From Armigeres subalbatus (taxonomy: Eukaryota; Arthropoda; Insecta; Diptera; Culicidae): 64,000 nt of DNA. How positions within the stretch are numbered: the first letter of the stretch is position 1; each line of letters starts with the position of its first letter. The notes below the pieces were generated by a model that was given only the letters and a program-made list of their open reading frames with translations, was not told the DNA's origin and did no database searches. The translations under genes were made by a program, and so were the position numbers. The stretch lies in assembly GCF_024139115.2 (NCBI RefSeq), contig NW_026943245.1:62001-126000 (forward strand), written 5' to 3'. Below, piece after piece: positions 59,180-64,000 of the stretch.

Positions 59180-60290
59180 TTGACAGACGGTCGAGCTGGT
59201 AATTTGGCCGAAGAAGCCGTTCGCCCTAACAGGTTGTCTGACCGAAACGATTGTTGGCCAAAAATGCTATTTAACAGAAACAGTTTTTTTTTTACAGAAC
59301 GGGCCATTTGGCCAAAAATGTCATTTGGTCCAACGGGGTCATACGGCCAAATTTCAATGACTAAACCTCGTACTGAACGGGTAATATGGTCAAAAATGGC
59401 GACTTGTTTGGCGAAATGGTCCTTTTGTCAATTGACCATTGAACAAAATTCTGTGGTCTCTCTATTTTTAAGTCGATACTGGACTTTAGGCCAAAAGACA
59501 TCTAGCCAGGTACCATTTAGCAAAACGTTACACGGAAACTATTATAAGATCAAAACTGATGTGTCCGAAAATGTAGTTTTGCCGAAAGCGACGTTAAGTC
59601 AAAAGGAGAATATGGACGGACTTGTAAAAAGTTGTTTACCTTATCAGGTCATTTGACCAAAAATGCCATTTGGTAAAAAATGTCATTTGGCAGAAAGAGC
59701 CATTTGGCCCAAAAATGTCCTTTGTTCTTTGAAAAGTGCCGTTCGGTCAGAAGGATTGTTTTGCAGAAAGGACATTTTCGGGCCAAATTACCATTCTTAC
59801 CAAACGGCATTTTCGGCCAAATTACAATTTCTGTTGTATGTCGTTTTCGGTCAAACTACATTTTTGGTCAAACTATTTTTGACCTGATGACAGTTTCGGA
59901 TAAACGTTCAATTCAGCTTTAATGGGATTTGGTTAGATCGCTTTTGGCTTAAATGCCAGTATCGACTTAAAAGTAGAGAGGTTACGAAATTTCGCTCAAC
60001 GGTCGTTTGACAAAAGCCCTTTTCAACGTAAATACCATTAGGCCAAACGGATGGATGTTTTGGACTGAATTACCCATTCAGTTATTGACATTTGGCCGTA
60101 TGACCTGTTGGCATAAGCGATATTTTCGGACAAATGACACATTCTGTCAAACAATCATATCGGCCAAACGGCATTTTTGGGCTGATGACCTATTCAGACA
60201 ACGACCTGTTAGGGAAAAAAGACTTTTTCGGCCAAATTACCAGTTCGGACATACGGTTTTTGACCAATGGAATTTCCCGAGAATTTCTTA
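59180..60290. repeat. Strongly diverged GGCCAAA-type array
   Basis: Irregular repeats of words such as atttggccgaa, cggccaaatgac and ttggtcaaac over about 1.1 kb, much older than the 33-34 kb arrays. The orientation changes from ggcca-(plus) type on the left to cggccaaa type on the right, so this too was probably an inverted pair. Long frames here are repeat-derived. Confidence 0.65.
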
Positions 60291-60301
60291 TGGACAATAC
60301 A

Positions 60302-60462
60302 CTACCCAGCCAACACAAAGTCACATATGCTAGCGAATAAGTATACATGGAAGAGGCGCTACAGGCGCATGCCTCCATTTAACTGCATGCAAAATGTACC
60401 TATATAGCCTCCACTTTATACACTTATTCGCTATGATATACGATTTTGTGTTTGCTGGGTAG
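60302..60462. mobile_element. MITE of ~160 bp with CTACCCAGC ends
   Basis: The left arm ctacccagccaacacaaag...agcgaataagtata pairs with the right arm tacacttattcgct...tttgtgtttgctgggtag over about 50 bp. The end word resembles that of the 13318-14061 element. Confidence 0.85.
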
Positions 60463-60702
60463 TCGTTCGATAACTGCAACATGTTTTCGTTTCAGTAAGC
60501 GAATGGCGTTCGATAACTGCGACGCATTCTAGACATCAAACTATTGTCAGACGTCGTCAAAATAGAAGTGCATATGATTGTTCACCGCTATGAAGCTATT
60601 ATCGAATTTGACATCGTTTTGAAGCTCAGCTGTCCGATAACTGCAAAACTGCTGTAACTTTCGAAATGCAGTTAAATGACTTTCAGTTATCGAACGTCTA
60701 CT
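60463..60702. mobile_element. MITE of ~240 bp with GTTCGATAACTG ends
   Basis: The left end gtcgttcgataactg and the right end cagttatcgaacgtc are complementary. Internal copies of the same word occur at 60508-60520 and near 60628. TA dinucleotides at the borders fit a Tc1/mariner-type target. It lies directly next to the previous MITE. Confidence 0.75.
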
Positions 60703-61316
60703 GTATAAAAAAATTCCCACAGAAATCCAATTTTTCTCGAAAACTCCTTAGAGTCTCCCGCGGAAATTCTTAAGAATTGACTGTTTTATCGGTCGGAAAT
60801 TCAAAAGATTCTCATTCCAATGTCTTGAAAATATCCCGAAGAAATGAAAAAAAAAATCTTAGAAAAACGTAATGAAAAAATCGCCACGCCGATTCACGCC
60901 ACCACCGACGGCTAAAACGCCGCTGCTGCCGACCAAAATTCTGACAAACGCCGCCGTCAACGAATATCGGTCATGGCGCACACCTCTATCTATAATATTA
61001 ACTTCTCTCAATGGCAGTGTAGTAATATATAGTATAAACATTTAAAATATAAATTCTTAATATACCCAAATATTGTTTTGTAATTAAAATGATAATCGTA
61101 ATAGAAAAAGAAAAATCGAATCAATTTTGGGAAGCGCCCATTTCTATATGACAAAAAAAACGTCATACGATGTGACATCAGATCCGAACGATTGATTCGT
61201 CTACCCATCACTAATGTAACATGTTCATGATGGACATACATACGGGTACATGTACCACGGCTTTCTCGGTTTTTCGGCAGATGCTGATATCAACTGAAAG
61301 CATCCGGATGGAGACT

Positions 61317-61485
61317 GCTCCGCTCTGACATGGGTAAGCGGGTGGCACCGCCCCCATTAGTCGGAGCGTGGGAGCTACAGAACAACCGTTCTGTGCTGGA
61401 GGATTGCTCCGTTCCGACGCGGGTAAGCGGGTGGCACCGCCCCTGTTAGTCGGAACGTGGAAGCCAACAAACAATTGTAACAGCT
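61317..61485. repeat. Tandem pair of an 89-bp unit with a hairpin
   Basis: Two copies, starting at 61317 and 61406, share gggtaagcgggtggcaccgc and flanking words. Each unit can fold with its gctccg...cggagc and atggg...cccat words pairing around a GC-rich loop. GC content is far above the surroundings. No promoter or known RNA family is recognised. Confidence 0.6.
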
Positions 61486-61635
61486 GAACGGTCCGGTTAC
61501 GACAGGCAGCTCTTGTATAATTGGTAATACGTCCGTGAACTTAATGGAATAGCAGCCAAATATTTTTTCGCAATATCTCATGAAAACAAACATAAATGTG
61601 TGTATCAAAATTAAACTTCTTTTAAAAAATATATA

Positions 61636-61800
61636 TGAGCATGAGCATGATGACCGTGCATTTCGTAGTTGCTACTCCGTGATCGACCAGAACAATCGCA
61701 ATTGCACAGGGAACCAATGGATGGAAGCATGGAATTTGCACTCCAACCTCAATGTGAACAGTCCGAGAGCTCTAGAATTTTGGAAGGTCGATAACGGCGC
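61636..61800 (+). repeat. Dispersed repeat copy, cut by the fold-back element
   Basis: Contains gagcatgagcatgatgaccg, tagttgctactccgtgatc and ggtcgataacggcgc, matching 58840-59060 on the other strand. It stops at the left border of the 61.8-63.6 kb fold-back, whereas the other copy continues beyond that point. Confidence 0.75.
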
Positions 61801-63592
61801 ACAATGGGATCATCCTGAAAATAGACGATCGAAAATGTTTTGACCCCCTAAACGGCATTTTTTCGCCACGGTGTCTTCCTAAGGTAGTCTCATATTTTTT
61901 CCCTGCATCAGCAGGACTAGAAATTTCAAGGGTAAATTTACTTGAATACCCGAGCAAAAAATAAATTTTATGAGAAATTTTTTTAGAGGGTTGATGTCTT
62001 CAGCAAAGTTGTAGAGTATGTTATTTTGAACTTCTTTGCTGAATAAACTTTATACTTTGGACTAACATTTGTAGGAGAAATCGGTGCAATTTGGTAAACT
62101 ATCCTCAAAATCGGGTTTTTAGGTTTTCCGTGTTTTAGTGTCAATTAATCAACTCAGTATGTTCTGTGAACTTGCATATCTAAGTAAAATATAGCAATTT
62201 AAGGAGACTCCAGCAATATACAATGAGAATAAGTGATGATATAATGATTATTGGGTCAAATAGGTGCCATTTTTTTAAATGTTTATTTTTTCAATTGGCA
62301 CTTCTTGGCACCTAAATTTATAATAATTTGTTAGCCCATTATGTCTAAAATGAGATAGGGGATAAATAATTATCGGGTCTCATAAGGCACATTTCATCCA
62401 ATTGGTATTTTAAAATGTCGCCAAAATCAAGGAAATCAAACTGTTTCGTGAAGTAGTCAAGCAAAATCGAATAAATTGTAAGATCTCGTATTTTTTCTTC
62501 AAAGTAGAATTCTTAAGCTTTCATTTCATAATAATAGATTGAAAATCGGCTCAGTATTTCAAACGTTATGGATTCATGACAAAAGTAAATATTCGAAAAT
62601 ATCGTTTTTATAGAGATGGTATATCGTAATGCAGGTACACGTACAGCAATATCAGGTGAAACCGATTTACGACCTTCCAGAGTTTTGCAAAATTTGGTTG
62701 AATTGTTGAATTATTCCTCTACGAAAATTAATAGATCCGTTGCTTTATTGTTTGGCCATTAGGATGAATAATTTTGAAAAAGTATTACCATTATCAAAAA
62801 CTTACTTTAGTCAAAAATCCAAAACTTTTGAACTACTGGACCGATTTTAAATCTATTATTATGAAATAAAAGCTTAAGAGAGCTTCTTTCAAGAAAAAAT
62901 ATGACATCTTACGATTTCCTCGATCTTGCTTGGATAGTTCACTAAACAGTTTGTTCTCCATAATTTTGGAGACATTTAAAAATACCTATTGGATGAAATG
63001 TGCCTTATGAGACCCGATAATTATTTATCTCCTACCTCATTCTAGACATAATGGGCTAACAAACTTTTAAAAATTTAGGTGCCAAGAAGTGCCAATTCAA
63101 AAAATTAACTTTGAATAAAATAGTACCTATTTGACCTAATAATCATTATATCTTCACATATCCTCATTGTATATTGCTGGAGTCTCCTTAAATTGCTATA
63201 TTTTACTTAAATATACAAGTTCACAGAACATACTGAGTTGATTAATTGGAGCTAAAACATGGAAAACCTAAAAACCCGATTTTGAGGTTAGTTTACCGAA
63301 TTGAACCGATTTCTCCCACAAATGTTAGTCCAAAGTATAAGGTTTATTCAGCAAAGAAGTTCAAAATAACATACTCTACAACTTTGCTGACGACATCAAC
63401 CCTCTAAAAAAATGTCTCATAAAATTTATTTTTTGCTCGGGTATTCAAGTAAATTGACCCTTGAAATTTATATTCCTGCTGATGCAGGGAAAAAATATGA
63501 GACTACTTTAGGAAGACACCGTGGCGAAAAAAATGCCGTTTAGGGGGTCAAAACATTTTCGATCGTCTATTTTCAGGATGATTCCATTGCAC
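61800..63592. mobile_element. 1.8-kb fold-back element with ~790-bp arms
   Basis: The left arm 61802-62590 and right arm 62800-63590 are inverted repeats over their whole length, with scattered differences, around a ~210-bp centre. Clear pairs include the outer atcctgaaaatagacgatcg, then gcagggaaaaaatatgagac, aacatttgtaggagaaatcgg and the inner ttcataataatagatt, each with its complement. No coding frame of note is present. The type is a non-autonomous fold-back transposon. Confidence 0.9.
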
Positions 63593-64000
63593 TATGGTCC
63601 AGGATACAGATTTACGCGGAAAGATGAATTTTACGCCAAAACAATATTTTTTAGAAAAAACTGTTGTTCTACAAAATTGTTCGAAATAGTAAGGCCATCA
63701 TTATGGTTCTACCAAAAAATAGGGTGGCCCATCATATTGAATAAAATAGAAAATATTTTTTTTATTTATCAGAATATTGACATGTTATGTTCTACAAAGT
63801 TGTAGCGCAGCTTATTCCAATCAATTTTGCTAAAAAAAACTTTTTCTGTAGCTCTTAAGTTGGCTGATTTAGAGCAATTTTACCTAATTGGATTAGGGTG
63901 TACCTCAAAAAAACTGTATTTTTGATCTACTTTTTTTTGTTTTACTTTTCTCGAAAAAGTCGTCTTCAGCTGACTTTTAGAGCTAAAAAAATGCAACTTT
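63593..64000. other. AT-rich DNA at the window edge
   Basis: The style resembles the arms of the fold-back elements, with T/A runs and words such as ttctacaaagttgtagcg, but no partner arm is present in the window. It could be one arm of a further element extending to the right. Confidence 0.35.

Larger units (their letters stand above)
56935..60988. mobile_element. ~4-kb TIR element with AGAGGTGTGCG ends
   Basis: The left end tagaggtgtgcgtca and the right end tggcgcacacctcta are complementary. Just inside each lies ~100 bp of gccgccgcc-rich sequence in inverted orientation (56945-57060 and 60885-60975), sharply GC-rich against the AT-rich interior. The interior holds diverged GGCCAAA-type arrays, a dispersed repeat in two parts and two smaller MITEs. 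No transposase is visible, so it was probably mobilised by another element. Confidence 0.75.

Overview
The window is a piece of a repeat-packed insect genome, almost certainly a culicine mosquito and most likely Aedes. Three things point there: a tRNA-derived SINE that I recognise as Feilai-like, Jockey and RTE-type LINEs, and very many short inverted-repeat (MITE-like) elements. There is one clear host gene: a Pax3/7-type segmentation gene with the N-terminus of gooseberry (gsb). It has three coding exons at 41048-46977, joined by consensus splice sites into a 463-codon frame. Everything else I can identify is mobile or repetitive DNA.

Layout. 1-6086: decayed BEL/Pao LTR retrotransposon on the minus strand, cut by a SINE with a 12-bp target duplication. 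6.1-9.4 kb: short repeats and a MITE. 9.4-19.6 kb: a non-LTR element (LINE A, minus strand) split by a 6.1-kb insertion that is itself several layers deep; it holds two nested terminal-inverted-repeat elements, a further TIR element with a tRNA-like segment, and inverted GGCCGAA arrays around 1.5 kb of a pyrimidine heptamer array. 22.3-26.6 kb: near full-length Jockey-clade LINE (minus strand) with a 15-bp target duplication and an Inr+DPE internal promoter at canonical spacing. 27-29.7 kb: AAGTGAG-type heptamer arrays around another LINE A tail. 31.7-36.6 kb: MITEs and a second inverted GGCCGAA structure.

39.5-47.8 kb: the gsb locus, where I see no recognisable transposon, including in its 4.4-kb first intron. 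48.6-52.6 kb: RTE-type LINE B (plus strand) with a 13-bp target duplication, carrying a truncated LINE A copy in its 5' region with its own 12-bp duplication. 53.5-63.6 kb: three large inverted-repeat elements in a row. The first has ~600-bp arms around a decayed DDE-like transposase relic that contains its own MITE; the second is ~4 kb with AGAGGTGTGCG ends; the third is a ~1.8-kb fold-back with ~790-bp arms.

The mobile genes do not work together; they record successive insertions whose order can be read from target duplications. Candidates for something undescribed are the 53.5-56.3 kb transposon with its unassigned transposase relic, and the recurring hairpin design of inverted GGCCGAA arrays around heptamer-repeat cores. 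Family names come from motif recognition by eye, not from database searches.
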